64,000 bases of DNA from assembly GCA_021397835.1 (NCBI GenBank), contig JAJFZO010000889.1, forward strand, positions 6,510,001 to 6,574,000, written 5' to 3'. How positions within the stretch are numbered: the first letter of the stretch is position 1; every line of letters begins with the position of its first letter. The notes under the pieces were generated by a model. That model saw only the letters and a list, made by a program, of their open reading frames with translations, searched no databases and had not been told where the DNA came from. The translations under genes and the position numbers were made by a program. Shown here piece after piece: positions 13,401 through 26,246 of this stretch. This DNA comes from Moringa oleifera (Eukaryota; Streptophyta; Magnoliopsida; Brassicales; Moringaceae).

Positions 13401-16400
13401 GTCAGGTACCAGCCTATTTAGAAAATCTCAAACCCGAACCCGATCAAAATATATGTACCCAAACCTGTGCCAAACTCATTTAAAAAATTGATTGTCATAC
13501 CCAAACTTGTCCCAAATCCGTCTACAATTACCGCATATTACCCGAACCCATTCAAAGAGGAGAGTGATGGAACTAGCTTCCCTATTGATTTTTTGGATGG
13601 TGTGGGGAGAGAGGAATAAAAGAGCTTTTTAAGGGGTTGAAACTCCATTGAAGTACATGAAAAATAGATGGTGGTTGATAATACATTATTGGGTTATTAG
13701 GAATTATTGTGTAAATAAGGTAGAACTACTTTGTAAATAGTTTAGGATGGCGTATCCGTTGGTGATACGTATATAACAATTAACTTCGTTTCTACTCCAA
13801 GAAAAAAAAGAAAAAAAACTTATACGTATCAAATATAGGGGGTGAAAGAATTTTATAATTGAAGTTTTCATTTCTGGGTAATTTCATGACAAGTTGAGGG
13901 CATTAAACTAGTATCTGTTACTGTCAGGAAAAATTTAATCTATCATATCTATAGACAAATGGAATAGGTTTAGAAACTAAGGGGTTAGTATATGACTGAG
14001 AACTAGAAGGGAAGTTAGCAGCTTTCCAACTAAACTTTAGAAATTTCCTTTCTTTGTACAAATTTTCATCATCGTTAGAATGTTGCTGGACAGATAAGTT
14101 TACTAATGGATGACAAAGAATTTTTTCTCTTCATTTGATATGAAAAAAAAAACAAAGCACTGCAACTCATTCCATTTTAGTAGATACTATTTTTAATTTG
14201 ATCATTCCAGTAAGTCCATGGAAGTAAAAGACATAATGAGGGGGAACAAGAAGCATACTAGAGCTCGCATTGGAGGTTGTTGAAGCCGTAGGTGTAGCCA
14301 AAGTTGTGGAAGCTAGTGGAGCTTGTTCAGAAGGTTTACCTTTAAGCGTCAAGGAACTCATGGCCCACCTGCATGGCAATTGTATACTTCAAGGTCAAGT
14401 AAAACTGCACCCAGTGAAAAAGGTGTTGATAAAAGCATCCATCATTGTTATTCTATCAAAGCAAACTAGCCACCTAGAAAAACGACAGCAAACTGAAGAA
14501 TGAGGAATAAAAGTTACATGGTCCTATAAGGTCTCTACTTTGGTGTGATCAGCGCAGGATAATGACCTTTCTATATGGTTCTCACAACATAAACATTTCA
14601 AATGAGCTCACCCAAGTAAACCAGCATTTCCTGGTAGTGATGAGATTCCTGTGGTTCCAGGCCCAATATCGCCAGCATTTGTCTATGAAGGACCCCAAAG
14701 AAAAGGTATCAACATAACATAACATGATGCAATAATAAAAGTGATACAACATCAAGTTAGCAGACATTTTGATGACTCAACAAAAATACCATGAAGTGAC
14801 AAGAAATGCAAAGGAACCAAATTACAGCAAGACATCCAAAACTCAAAGTAGAGAGTTGATAATGTACTTATACATCAAGCACATGCTTGAAATTAATCTA
14901 AAACCATACCTTCTCATTGTTCTGTTTCACTATCTGCAAAAATTGTTCTACTGCTTGAAACGCTTTCAGTCGAACATCACTGTTCAAAGAAACAAAAGAG
15001 TACTTTTTCATTTGTCAGGAGAGGAAACACTCAATGAAATGATGACTCATTCAACAATATTACAACCTGTCAGGATCAATGGTAAGCACAACAACATTGG
15101 GAAGAATCCGAGTTGCAATCTCAGTGATGTCATAATAAGAACTTGTTGCACATAAAGCCATAATTCCTGCCATGAAAAAATTCCACATAAGCTAGGTAAT
15201 AGCTACAAAATACCTACAGTGGGAAATTTTGAGAAATACTCAATGTCCAAAACTATGGATTGGAGCAATGAGATGTTAAACATCACGAAACTTCCAGAAG
15301 CACATGTTTATTGAAAAAAAAAAAGAAGAAGAAGAAGAAGAAGCTTATCAATAGGCACAGGATACCAAGTTCTTATACCTGCTCCTCGGGCGGGGGAGAA
15401 AGTATCACGCAAGGCACGGACAGTAAAAGCATTAATCAAAACTCTTTTCCTCGTCTGCATTGTAGGTCCTAAATTATTAGATGGAAATTCCAAACAAGGA
15501 TAAATCTCAAAGAACAATGTTCATTAATGGTAACTGACGAAGCTGTAGAAAAGAATTATCATTAAAGAGACAAGAAGCATCTGACTCAGCATTTGAAAAA
15601 TAAATATCAAGTAATTTAGGATGCTCAAGAAGCAAAGAATAGAAATTGGTAGATACTAACCCCTTCATTTAGGAAGCTAGCAATATTTCCAAGCAATATG
15701 GTGGTGTTCGTTCTAATAGCTGGCTCTTCATCCACCTGCGCAACAATCAAATTTGAGCCTAAAGTGAAGCCATTTATTTTATGGGTGGAAATTTCTCAAC
15801 CAAATTATTGGAAAGCTAAAGAAAAAGAATTGACCATGAAGCCCCAGTAGAAAAGAAATATACATTTTAATATAAAAAGCCAAGTCTGAATTCAGGTCCA
15901 GCAACAACTAAACAATGCAATACCTGTAATTTAGAAAGATACTTCAACAAGGACCCTGAAATAGTACGTTGAGAAAGCTGCAAATCAATTCAACCAAAGA
16001 CAACATTTCAGATATGACTACAACTGGTGTAGTACGATAAGTTCATAATTCATAAACACTAGATAACAGAGAGGCAAAAGTGTGATACTAAAAAATTCTC
16101 ACAACCATTGGGTTATGCATCAAAATAACCATGAATATAAATAATTTACTCATGAGATTTATTACAGTTCAGGGAAAACAATTATCACTTTATGGAATAT
16201 GTATCAATTTCAAAACTGTCAATGAATGCAAGAGAAGTCTCTTTTATTCCAAGAACATAAACATATATATTTTTTTAACATCCAAAAGTTAGGCAGTCAA
16301 CAAAAGTTCATCAAATGCAATGCAGAAATATTATCATGAACAAAGACCAGTGACACCAGAAAACAAAATAGGCATACCTTAGGAGCCAAGACAAGCACTG

Positions 16401-19400
16401 ATTTAAGAGTCAATTCCCGGAGAAAAGCAGAGGTGTCCGAAAATCCAGTGGCAACATGAGGATAAATCTGGTCACCAGCATTCCAAATAGATGGTAGAAA
16501 ATTACAAAATTTATCAGGACATCCACCCAAACAAAGTAATATTATTTTTCTTGCATGGATACATAGAAATCTTTTTACAGCTGACCACTTACTTGCTCGT
16601 CAACAACTTGTGCTGATAATGACTCCCCATACTGTTCAATATGCTGCAAAAGACCTACTCGAATGGCTCGATCATTGGAAGCAAAAAGTTTCACAATTGT
16701 TGGCAGTACCTACAGGTAACAGAAGGAAATTATCCATCAATAGATACAATACAAAGCCGCCACATATGTCATGAGAGATTGAATGAAAAATATAACAAAC
16801 AGAGTTATGACCTTGACGCTGAATTCTTCAGTTGACAGCCAAGAACCCATTTTTAACAATGCGGTCAATGCAGGGGCAGCAGCTGAACCAAATTCAAGGG
16901 CAGAAGCTAATAAAGGAAGTAACTGTAGAAACCAGGAGATAATATTAAAAACTAGCAGAAAAGCATAGGAATATGGTGTCAATAATATATATTTATGAGA
17001 ATATCAATATCACCTTTTTCAGCACAATTTGGCGAGGAAGCTGCTCCGCTAAATTTGGAAGCTTACGGAAGAAGGTATCCTTCTCAACACTATCTTTCAA
17101 GTTAAGAATATCCATGAAATGTATAGTGTCCACCAGCTTATTTTGGAAATATTCTGCCAATCCAAGAGTGACAGAGAAACAGAAGTGACGTGAGGAAAAA
17201 ATAATTCCAGCAAAAGAGCAAGCTAGAAACATTGCAAAAGTGGTGAAATTTTAAGAACAGAATGAGCATCTCAGTTTTTAGGAGCATTTTAGCAGACATC
17301 TATAACATAGTCATGACCCTATTAGTCGTGAGTTCAGATAAGAATATCAGAAGCAGGATTGCACGGATAAATCAAGGTGTGAGATGGGTATCAAAATTTG
17401 GAGCATTCTAATGGACAGCTCGAAAAAAGACATAGGTATATATGATAATATAATATAATTTTATTCAGTGCAACATCCTCCAAATAAAATACAGACTTCT
17501 TTCATTTGGGGGAAGGGGAAATATCCCATATGTTATCCAACAAAGTTAGTCAAGCTTTATTTTCTTGAAATCATGCAAGACAGTTTAGAAAACCGAATAG
17601 CTCAATGCCTGTATATATTATGTACTCTACTCCTAATAATCGAAGTTACAGTTGCCTAAAGTAATATAAGAACCCAAAAATTGCAGAATGACAATATTAG
17701 GATTAAAGAGAGTGCCAATCAAGTCCTCAAGGATAAAAGTAGACTAGGAAATGGAGGCAAGCAACCTGCTCACAATCAGACTGCATGTTATACTCATAAG
17801 ACTGAAATTCTGAAAGAGGTGCGTACAAATGGACCCACAACAAGGAGAACCCACCACTATTTTCCAGAAGCTTTGATGTATTCAATCTGCGAGAAGGCAT
17901 GGAGCTGAGAAGCCGCTGATAATCTGGAAGTAGTGACTGTGAGACAAGAAAACAGCCAGTGAAAATGAAATCAATCTTAAGAGATAAAAATTAAAGTAAT
18001 CTACCCATAGGCATATAGGAGCAAATAGGCAGACATGTGCATGAGCAGTAACAAATGAAATCACTTTAAGATTCTCAGCGATGAAAATATTAATGCCATC
18101 GCTTTGGCAAGGCAGAGAGAGGTATAGAGAGAGAGAGAGAATGATTAACTTTCAGAACCAGCCAATAAATATTCCTGAACTTGATCCGAAAAATTAAAGG
18201 CAAACCTTAGGAATAGAAGCAGTGCTCCGCAGCTCCTCTGTTTTGCCCAACTTTGTACCAGAGAAGAGTTCATAAATAAGACAGCCTATCAAACAAAACA
18301 AAAGATTGAATGCTCAGACCTACATCCCAAAAAGAGAAATGGAAGGCAAAGCAATGGCAATACATACAACAGCTCCTGAAGTAAAGATTATTACACTCCA
18401 GAAGTAGTTATTCTTTTCAAGTGTTTTTTTTTTTTTTAAATCAGGAAAAAAGGTATATAGTTATATTACATATGCATGGCACCAAGGGGATGCCTCCCAT
18501 ATACATGTGTAATTAGATTTTAAGAGGATAGGATTTCTAAAAAATCTGCATGATCCTCCTCATTTACAAAATATTCACCCTTTACCCATAACTTCAAAAC
18601 CTTAAACCCATCTATCTGTATAGACCACAAATGGGGTCTCCTTCCCCTCAAAAGCCCTTAAGTTTCTTTCCCCATAGCATCCAAAAGACTAACAATGGTA
18701 TCATAGCAATAAGTTTCCTCCTATGCTTCAAACTCCCAAAACAAGCCCATACAACCAACCCTGTAGCCACGAACCTAAGACCACCTACCGATATCCCAAA
18801 ATAGTCAAGATGCTTTCCCAAACTTGTCTAGTCCAATTGCACTACAAAAGGATGTGAGGAATCAACTCTCCTTGCTCTTGCATAAATAACACCTATTTAC
18901 CATAACTTTCCCTCTCTTCTATAGATTATTAATCGTTAATGGTTTTCCCCATATTGCTTCCTTCCCAAGCAAAAAAGCCACTTTAGGTGGCACCCCGACC
19001 TTCCACACTAGTTTCCCTGGGAACCATTGAACTTCCTCTTGTTGCTGCAAATTATCAAACTTTCTGAAGGGTGATTTAACAGAAAAATTCTTATCTCGAT
19101 CCCCTATCCAGATAACTGTATCATCATCTTCAATGCCTGCTCGAGCTACATAAATCTACTCATAAAATTCCCCAAACTGTGTCACCTCCCAATCTATCGC
19201 GTCCCTAATCTTGTGCATCCCTCATGAAATCCACCAACTAAGATATCCTATTGTTATGCTCAACCATATTATCACTAACCCAAACTTCCTTGTTAGAAGC
19301 TAAACAATATAAAGACGAGTAAGTGTCCATAAATGGCCTCTCCCCACACCATGTATCATGCCAAAACTTGATCGTATTCCCCCTATCAAGCTTAACTCCC

Positions 19401-22400
19401 ATGCATGTTTGAAACATCTCCCATCCTTTCCTAATGGCTTTTCACACACCAGGCCCACAAGGCCCCCTCCCTAACATGGTGACCTGCCCCCCCCCCCCCC
19501 CCCCCCTCTTCCAATCCATATCGTGCCTCCACCACTTTCCTCCAAAGAGTTTCCCTCTCTTCCATAAACCTCCATAACCAATTTTTCCAATAATGCCTTA
19601 TTGAAGGATTGAAGAGACTTGATGCCTAGTCCTCCATTCGCTACTGGTCTCTTGACAATCTCCCATCTCACCAAATGATGCTTGAATTCATAACCCAAAC
19701 TACCCCACCGTTGAAATAGGAAACAAAGACATGTAGTAAACTGGTAGACTAGCAGGTGTACTCTTTATCAAAGTTAACCTTTCCCTCTTAGAAAGATAAT
19801 GCCTCTTCCATCCCGCAAGTTGTTTTTCAAACCTTTCAAACACCACATGGTATGTGCTTTTTCAAGTGTTCATTTCTCTAGATGCAGGTCATCCTGGATT
19901 TGAAAAGTCTCGTGGCACATAAGGACAACAATCACATGAACAAGAGTTAAACAAATCCTAGAATGTAAATCATGCTCATCATCTGGTTAGCATCAACGTA
20001 TGATAATGGACAAAAAAAAATGCAACACTAGAAGAACAGGAAAATGAACCTCCAAATCAAGGAATTTTTAACAACAATCACCATATTTAACTCCTCGTAG
20101 CAAAGTACATCAACAGTAGCCAGATCCATTTGAAAAGTTTCATAGAAAAAGAAAATCAATAGGACCATCATGGAATGTAAATAAAAACAAAGCATCGAGA
20201 GGTGACATCTGGACTTACAAACCAGAATACCAACAGTACCATGAAAGAGATTGTTTATCAATCACATCATTAGAAATCCATCAGCAAAAAGTTTATGCGG
20301 CAAACTACATGCCATAAGAACCTTAGGAGAACCACACTCTAAAAGCTAGCCAACGAGGTGAAAGAGCCCAAAGCCTTATAACCTACACACTTAAAACACA
20401 CATTCCAATGTGAGATCAAGTCCCATACTTTCAATTAGGACCCTAACAACATGACTGGTAGCAAGACCTATTATACAGACAAGGCACATGTTGAAGTCAA
20501 AATGGAGAATGGAATGTAAATACACCTAAACTATAATAAAAACTGGAACAACAAGAAGATGTTGTAAGTGTAGCACAAAAGTTATCATTTATTAAGCCAC
20601 ATTATCCATTTCACCAATCAGTACAATCTATTGCCATTTAAGGAACAATAGTATCTTACCCAAGCCCCATGAATCAATGGCCCATGGTGGAGACTTTCTT
20701 ATTGCAGCCCAGTCAGACTTTGACATCTCCATTGGTTTGTATTGTGATCCAACAAGCCATTCATATTGCTGATGAACAAGAAAGATAAAATAAAATGTAA
20801 GGCTAGAAACAATCTCAGTAATAGCAAGCCGTAGTTATCAATCCATAAGACCAAGCAGGCTATGGTTCAGCACAAGAAGTGTATGCTGTAAAAATTTGTG
20901 TATAATAAAAATAGAGTTTCTCATGATATTAGAGGCTATAAAGAATAAGAATGGACTGAAATGTCTGTGTGATAGAAACTTTAACATTTCTTGAGAAGAT
21001 AATTCATAATTTATTTATTTAAAAAAGTCTGTGTGATTAAAGATCTCAGTAATAACATAAGCTGTACAGTATCAGAGGCCAAGTCCTACTGCCACTAACA
21101 GCTCACAGTGAAACATGACAATTACCAGCATTGGTCCACTAGCAGCTTCATTATTCCCATCAAACTCGGAAAGGACATCAAAAGCATGCAGCTTCCAGTC
21201 CAAAGTTGGCGTAACTACAACACTTGACAAGCACACATTGCCATGAACCTGTAATAGAGAGCTAGTCAAAAAGTAACATTGCATAGAAGGTATCAAAAAT
21301 AGAGAGTAAAAGAGAGACATATACAAAGAGACAGAGGCTGCAGAAAGAAGAAACTGGATGACCAAAGATGCAAGACAAAAACTTATATTAATGATCCATG
21401 TATTCACAGAAATTCTCCAACCTAGATGTAAAGAGTACCTGATCTGTGATGGATTCACAAATAATAATTAATATTGTACCTAACATTGTTGAAGATCTTC
21501 TCAATATGCATGCTAACATGAGCCAAATTCCAATACAGTACTAACGGCATGATTAAATAATTTCAATACCACACATGTAAAGGCTAAAATCTAAGCCTGC
21601 ATAGCATCAAAAAGAATTTCAAATCTGCAGAACTTAACATCATTTTCTGCTACTCATGTCTTATTTTGCTTGAAAACCTTGATAGCCCCACCAAAATAAA
21701 GAACTAAACAACAAAGAGAGAGCTAGCAACAAGAAAGCATCCACATAAGAGCATCAAGCTTCATCATGCAATAGGTATGGTAACAAAGCACATTCAGCAC
21801 ACCATCCAACATTTAGATGTAAAAATATGGGTCTTCGTTTCTTGAACAAACATGAGAAGCAAAACCATAAGAATAGGACCATCCAGCACAGAAATATCAC
21901 ATGCTCAAATTGCTTGTATCTCTCCAATTGACATAGAGTTCCTCAAACCCATGTCTAGTAAGTACATAAATAAACCAAAGGAAACAAAAGTTAATTCCAC
22001 TAACAATATCATGACAACTGAATCAAAAATATATTTGAACTATAAACTTTACTTGAAAGACTTACAAGTTTACAGTCATTGTTCAAAAAGCTCACAGCTT
22101 TAGCTATCTGGTGCAGTCCCAATGCATAATACTCATCCCTGCCAAAGGAAATAACAAGTTAAATTTGGTTAAATTCCACTAGCCTTTGAAGTTCTGGGAT
22201 ACGGGTGACTATTTTGTAAATGAGGAAGATGCAATAGATTTTATAGAACTACTAACAACCTAGGTTAAGTGCATATGTAACAGGTTGCACTCCCTTGTTG
22301 CCAGAAAATAATACTTACACTTTTGTTTTTGTTCAAAAAAAAAGAAAAAAGAAATGCAAAGGTCAACCGTTTCAAAGAGTGCATGTAGACAAAACCAAAA

Positions 22401-24204
22401 ATATTGCATGACAATTGCCAAGCCAAATTATGAAGGACAAAGTTGTTAAAGAAGGGATTAAATTGCCGTAAAGCATGAAGGCAATTTCTTTGTGTGTGCT
22501 CAGGCGGGAACAAAATAACTCAGTCAAAGACAGTTTAAAAGCCCAATGACTATGCAGATTCAATCACTTAGCAATCTTGGTGCCTAAACAGTATTCTGTA
22601 CAATTGAAATTATGTTCTGCATAATCATGTTAAGGATGCTGTGCAATGCAATAACTATAAACAAGCCGGGAAAAAGAAATCACACCTTTGTGTGCCTTCT
22701 AAACCTAGTTCCCTGATCTTTTCTGATAGTGGCATAACAGGCTCAGTAACAATATAGATTGTAACCTTTGAAGTAGAACCATCAAAAGTTTCAACCTCAG
22801 TGCTGTGAAGAAACGATAAAATATTTGGGTGCCTCACCTGAAAAGGTGAAAAGACTATCCATTAATAGGAAAAGAAATCAAAATAACTTCAACAGAGGGC
22901 AAATATAAATATCCAAAGAATGTGAAATTGGCAAATGCTATAAATTTCATACAAGTGATCTAATGTAAGTGTATCTGTTGAAAGGATGGAGAATAAATGT
23001 CCCATGACTAACTTCATACTGGGTCAAGTAACAACTATAAAGATCAAGTAGCAATATTAGTCTTCTAGAAATCAAATTTAAGGCCATAGGTATAAATACT
23101 TAACTCTGTAATGCATTTTTTTTTTTCATTTAACTGCTAATGCATATAGGAAAATTTAAAAATCTCAAAAGTAACAGCACTCAAACAATTAAAATTTAAT
23201 TGAGTAACATGTTAGAGAAGGCCAAAAAGAAAGGAATATAACAGATGACCTCAAAGCATAAAAGATTCAGTTAATTCAATAAGAAAACATCAGTAAAAAC
23301 TTAATCTAAATAGTATGAACCAGCTGGTAAATGTAACATGAATGCCACGATAGCTTACAGTACGAAGACGCTTGACACCATTACGACCAGCAGCTACATG
23401 CCCATCCTGGGGATTACTCCCAGATAGAGAAAATATTGACACTGGAGATCCATCATCCTGGAAATAAAGCCAACAACTAGAAGTACATCATCTTTCTTAT
23501 AAAAGGAACAATCTACATAGAAAGAATGTGAGTAAATTCATGAATCTAAGGTCAAAAATTGTTGCAGCATGTTTGTTCAGTAAGAAAGAGAACACTTTAT
23601 CTGAAGTTGATGCACCCAGTACTCCAAATAGAGAATTCAATTATGTTGACAATGTGACTTCACTAGTTAGTTTTCTTATATTAGTAAGATATGTTCCTAT
23701 GCAATTAGAGACGGAGGTATCAGCTTCAGGATAGGATGAATGAAAGAAATTCAAAATGTAAAGCTATTATTGCCAAGCCAGAGACTCAATGTATTTTAGT
23801 CAGAACAAGTTGCTAAGCTCTTGAATTCTGAATTATCAGTCACTAAACCACTTATTGTGATGTAAATATGTTATCATGTGTAAGCAATGAAGCAGTAAGC
23901 CAAGATTAAGGAGAACCACAGTAATTGGCCTCAAAGAAAGAAAGAAAGAAAAAACAAAAATAGTAGAGATCAAGCCTAAACACAGAAATTTCTAGAGTGA
24001 AGTGAAAACTGAACAAAACGACAGAGAGAAAGAGAGGGAGGATGGGGGAGATGAGAAAAAGAGGGGATTGCAAGTTACCTTGGAGGTGCCCCGAAAGTGA
24101 GACCAGGAGCCCCAAGCGGAGGGATAAGGATCGCCTATGTTGTAAGGGAGATCCTTGAGTCCCGTACCAGATCCACCCACCACTCCCTTCAAGAATTTGA
24201 ACAT
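6794..24204 (-). CDS. SCYL1-type pseudokinase with HEAT repeats (CTEXP-like)
   Basis: Twenty-one exons total 2400 nt (799 aa): 24204-24079, 23457-23359, 22837-22686, 22138-22066, 21248-21126, 20768-20660, 18285-18206, 17936-17855, 17153-17014, 16922-16812, 16709-16593, 16467-16378, 15977-15924, 15735-15661, 15454-15379, 15166-15067, 14979-14910, 14682-14612, 14368-14259, 7549-7289, 7074-6794. All introns are GT-AG and in phase. Residues 1 to about 250 form a kinase-like fold lacking catalytic motifs: VSIF replaces VAIK (48-51), HGN replaces HRD (152-154), AFD replaces DFG (172-174). HEAT repeats follow (about 330-560), then an acidic, Trp-containing low-complexity tail (DGWGEIE, DGWDDLE, DDPWAAI) ending TSSSGM. 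SCYL1 proteins act in Golgi COPI traffic and nuclear tRNA export; the Arabidopsis relative is At2g40730 (CTEXP). Intron 19 (6.7 kb) and intron 6 (2.4 kb) hold LINEs. 7550-8214 and 13819-14258 are AT-rich without signals. Confidence 0.95.
10400..10435. repeat. Adjacent homopolymers T11 and G25
   Basis: T at 10400-10410 followed directly by G at 10411-10435, inside the endonuclease part of the LINE. Run length may be inaccurate because such tracts are error-prone in sequencing. Confidence 0.9.
11574..11999. mobile_element. hAT-like MITE (426 bp) nested in the LINE reverse transcriptase
   Basis: The ends are imperfect inverted repeats: TAAAGGTGATCATGGTT on the left against TAGAGGTGACCATGGTT read inwards from the right. 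It is flanked by an 8-bp degenerate duplication, CTGTGAGG (11566-11573) and CAGGGAAG (12000-12007). Removing the element and one copy rejoins the LINE frame as KVIAVR then LRNVVDKMVSPTQNAFV, as expected for that part of the reverse transcriptase. The interior is AT-rich with repeated AACCG/CGGTT motifs and no coding potential. An 8-bp duplication points to the hAT superfamily. Confidence 0.85.
13388..13560. mobile_element. Possible remnant of a second hAT-like MITE
   Basis: Non-coding sequence interrupts the 3' part of the LINE between LSVLGVQ and the WMVWGERN motif. It begins TAGAGATGGCAA and contains repeated ACCCGAACC and ACCCAAAC motifs, as seen in many plant hAT-derived MITEs. The mirrored right terminus is missing, so the copy is truncated or the assignment is wrong. 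Confidence 0.4.
15314..15343. repeat. A-run followed by (GAA)n microsatellite
   Basis: About eleven A then six GAA units, in the intron between SCYL1-like exons 14 and 15. Confidence 0.9.
18426..19858 (-). mobile_element. 5'-truncated LINE copy with perfect target-site duplication
   Basis: It lies in SCYL1 intron 6, in the same orientation as the host gene. TTTTCAAGTGTT occurs immediately before it (18414-18425) and immediately after it (19859-19870). On the minus strand the 3' end is a poly-A (T-run at 18426-18438). Coding remains include reverse transcriptase C-terminal text (RPVANGGLGIKSLQSFNKAL near 19590-19650) and an RVT zinc-finger region near 18880-19000. It shares a 3' tail with the copies at 39.6 and 46.8 kb. 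A C20 run is at 19487-19506. Confidence 0.93.
19487..19506. repeat. C20 homopolymer
   Basis: Located inside the truncated LINE. It encodes a poly-Gly stretch on the minus strand that has no counterpart in LINE proteins, so it is an expansion or a sequencing artefact. Confidence 0.9.
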
Positions 24205-24301
24205 GTTGTTTTTGTCCTCTCGTCTCCTTTTTTTCGGGTGTTTATGGGTTTATGTATGCATATAAGGTTGTATCCTCTGATGCGTATAGGCGAATGACCC
24301 C

Positions 24302-24360
<59 letters not shown>

Positions 24361-25272
24361 CGATGGATGATGGAGAGGGCGGGGAACAGGTTCGATCTGC
24401 GAGAGAGTGTAAGAGAGAGAGAGATGCAGATGCAAGGTGTCAAAAACGGAAAAGAAAATTAAATTGATGTTTTCGGGTGCAACCCGAAGTATCGAGCAGC
24501 CTGGTTCTTCAAATAAAGACCGTTAAGATTGCCTCCTTATTCAACTTCCTTAAATGGGCCAGTGGGGTGTCAAGCCCTTCTCTGTTCCAGCCCATAAGTA
24601 CGCCTCTTTCTGTCTGTTTTATTTGGGCCCTCCGATTGCCCGACTTTTCATTTGTAATTACTTGCTTAATTAATGGTTATATGCTGTGCTTTATTATTAA
24701 AATTCCACTTACAGAGGGTTACATCAATATCGCGAAACAGAAAGAAATTCAGTGTTGTATACATTTCATTTGGTAATAATACCCATGGGCCACGGAAACT
24801 TGACTCCCTGTGTCATGACTCAAGAACCATGACGTACGGGTAAAGGGTTGGTTCAAACCGCGGTGACCATGAACGAGTAAAACAGAGTGCTCCCATGCAA
24901 GTTCAGAACAAGACGCTTTCTCCTCCACAGTCAATAACATCAAAGCAAGAGAAACTTCTTCAAGGTCTAAGCAATTGGTTTCAATGGGACAAGGTCTTCT
25001 TTTAGACTCAGACCGGAAAAAGTTGAAAACCCCGCACTCATTAACAAGACCGTGACTTGGTCATATTTCCAAGTTGCTTCTTCTTTGTCTTTTCGTTTTA
25101 ATTAATTAACTTCTTGCACCGTGTAAAAGGAACACGAATACTTTGAATGACATATGGAAAGCGTTATGATTATATATACCAACGATCAAAGAACCAACGA
25201 ACCCCCATTTCAGATTTTGTCCTTCCAACCCAATAAGAGAAGCCAAACAGACCAAGAACGCCCACACACACC
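24205..25272. promoter_or_regulatory. Divergent promoter region between SCYL1-like and WRKY55-like genes
   Basis: 1068 bp between two start codons pointing apart. An (AG)25 run at 24306-24355 lies about 100 bp before the SCYL1 ATG and would be a CT-rich leader in its transcript, a common feature of plant housekeeping 5' UTRs. On the WRKY side, TATATATA is at 25171-25178, about 95 bp before the ATG. W-box cores (TTGACT) are at 24800-24805 (+) and 24929-24934 (-), compatible with WRKY auto- or cross-regulation. Confidence 0.65.
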
Positions 25273-26208
25273 ATGGAGGACACTATTTCTTTAATCCTTC
25301 ATGGAATCAAGTTAGTTAAGGACCTCGAACCAAGCCTACCAGACTTGGCCACTCACCCAGACATGCTTTCTACGTCCCTTGATGAGATCATAAATATCCT
25401 TTCTGTGGCTAAACAACGGCTACTTCTTCAAGATCCTGCTTCCCATCCCCACATGTTTCACAGGGATCGACCGCATGAGCTAATGCAGATGGATCCAAGT
25501 TTACAGAAGTGGCTCATTAGGTGCGGCGTAACGCAAGCAGTGGACGCCATTCAAGCCCAGCTTTTAGCTGCACAAAGTCCATTTAACGTCGGTGAAACCA
25601 GCAGAAAAGATTCCGACAGGGAAGAAGTTCAGGGGGTGGTGGCGTCAGATTCTGGGAGGGCTTCATCATCGCAAAGACCACGAAGAAGGTAAACACGAAA
25701 TTATTAATTACGAGCTCCAAAGCCTATATGTCCTTGGTTTGATATATTTTCCATTGGTTGTGTAAATACTTAGTGCACACAAGGGACATTGCTTAATTAT
25801 GGTTATGGTTGAATCACTGTTAGCGCGCGATGCACTGTTTAAGAAGTTACTTTCCGTCATTTTTCGCTTAAAACCTTGCTCGTTAATTACATGCTGACTT
25901 GGGTTTTACTTGGAATCATCTTGGAGAGCTTAAAGCAAGCAGTTCTATGCTTTTTAAAAGTAATGGGAGACTCTAGGAAACGTCCCAATTGCCTTAAGCA
26001 AAATGTTCCAAAAGCTAAGAAGCCTTAATTCATGTGGTTTCCTAGAGAAAAATCATGCACATGTTTCCACGCATTGTTTCTGGCTTGAAACCTCTGTTCA
26101 GTTTGTCTTAGCAGTAACCGAAAGGATCACTAATTAAGCCATCAAGCTTAATGTGCCCAATAAACCATTTAGGTTATTGTTTTGACGGACACCTTAAACC
26201 TCTGAATA

Positions 26209-26246
<38 letters not shown>

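Larger units (their letters stand above)
8215..13818 (+). mobile_element. Near full-length, decayed L1-type LINE in SCYL1 intron 19
   Basis: The element is antisense to the host gene and reads through broken frames. ORF1-like text lies near 8500 (MVFLEAYGGKKRTISI). The APE endonuclease end lies near 10300-10640 (WVFTRVYGHG, LEMVDLPVHGRKLTWSNF). Reverse transcriptase runs from about 11340 (KWGKDKAPGPDGF) across an insertion to 12860 (IQYLGLPLGATHKEKC, RLTLIKSTLSSF). A zinc-binding RVT end lies near 13216-13340 (CFLCKEEE), and a WMVWGERNKRAF tail near 13600. The 3' end is an A-rich run at about 13799-13818. Many stops and shifts mean it is not active. The 5' limit is approximate and I found no convincing target-site duplication. 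A T-run at 13184-13204 interrupts the finger region. Confidence 0.88.

Noticed and set aside
8150..13830. Target-site duplication for the large LINE
   Set aside because: No sequence after the A-rich end recurs convincingly near the approximate 5' limit.
24252..24467. Open frames of Arg-Glu or Leu-Ser repeats around 24300
   Set aside because: They are translations of the (AG)n microsatellite in the SCYL1 leader.
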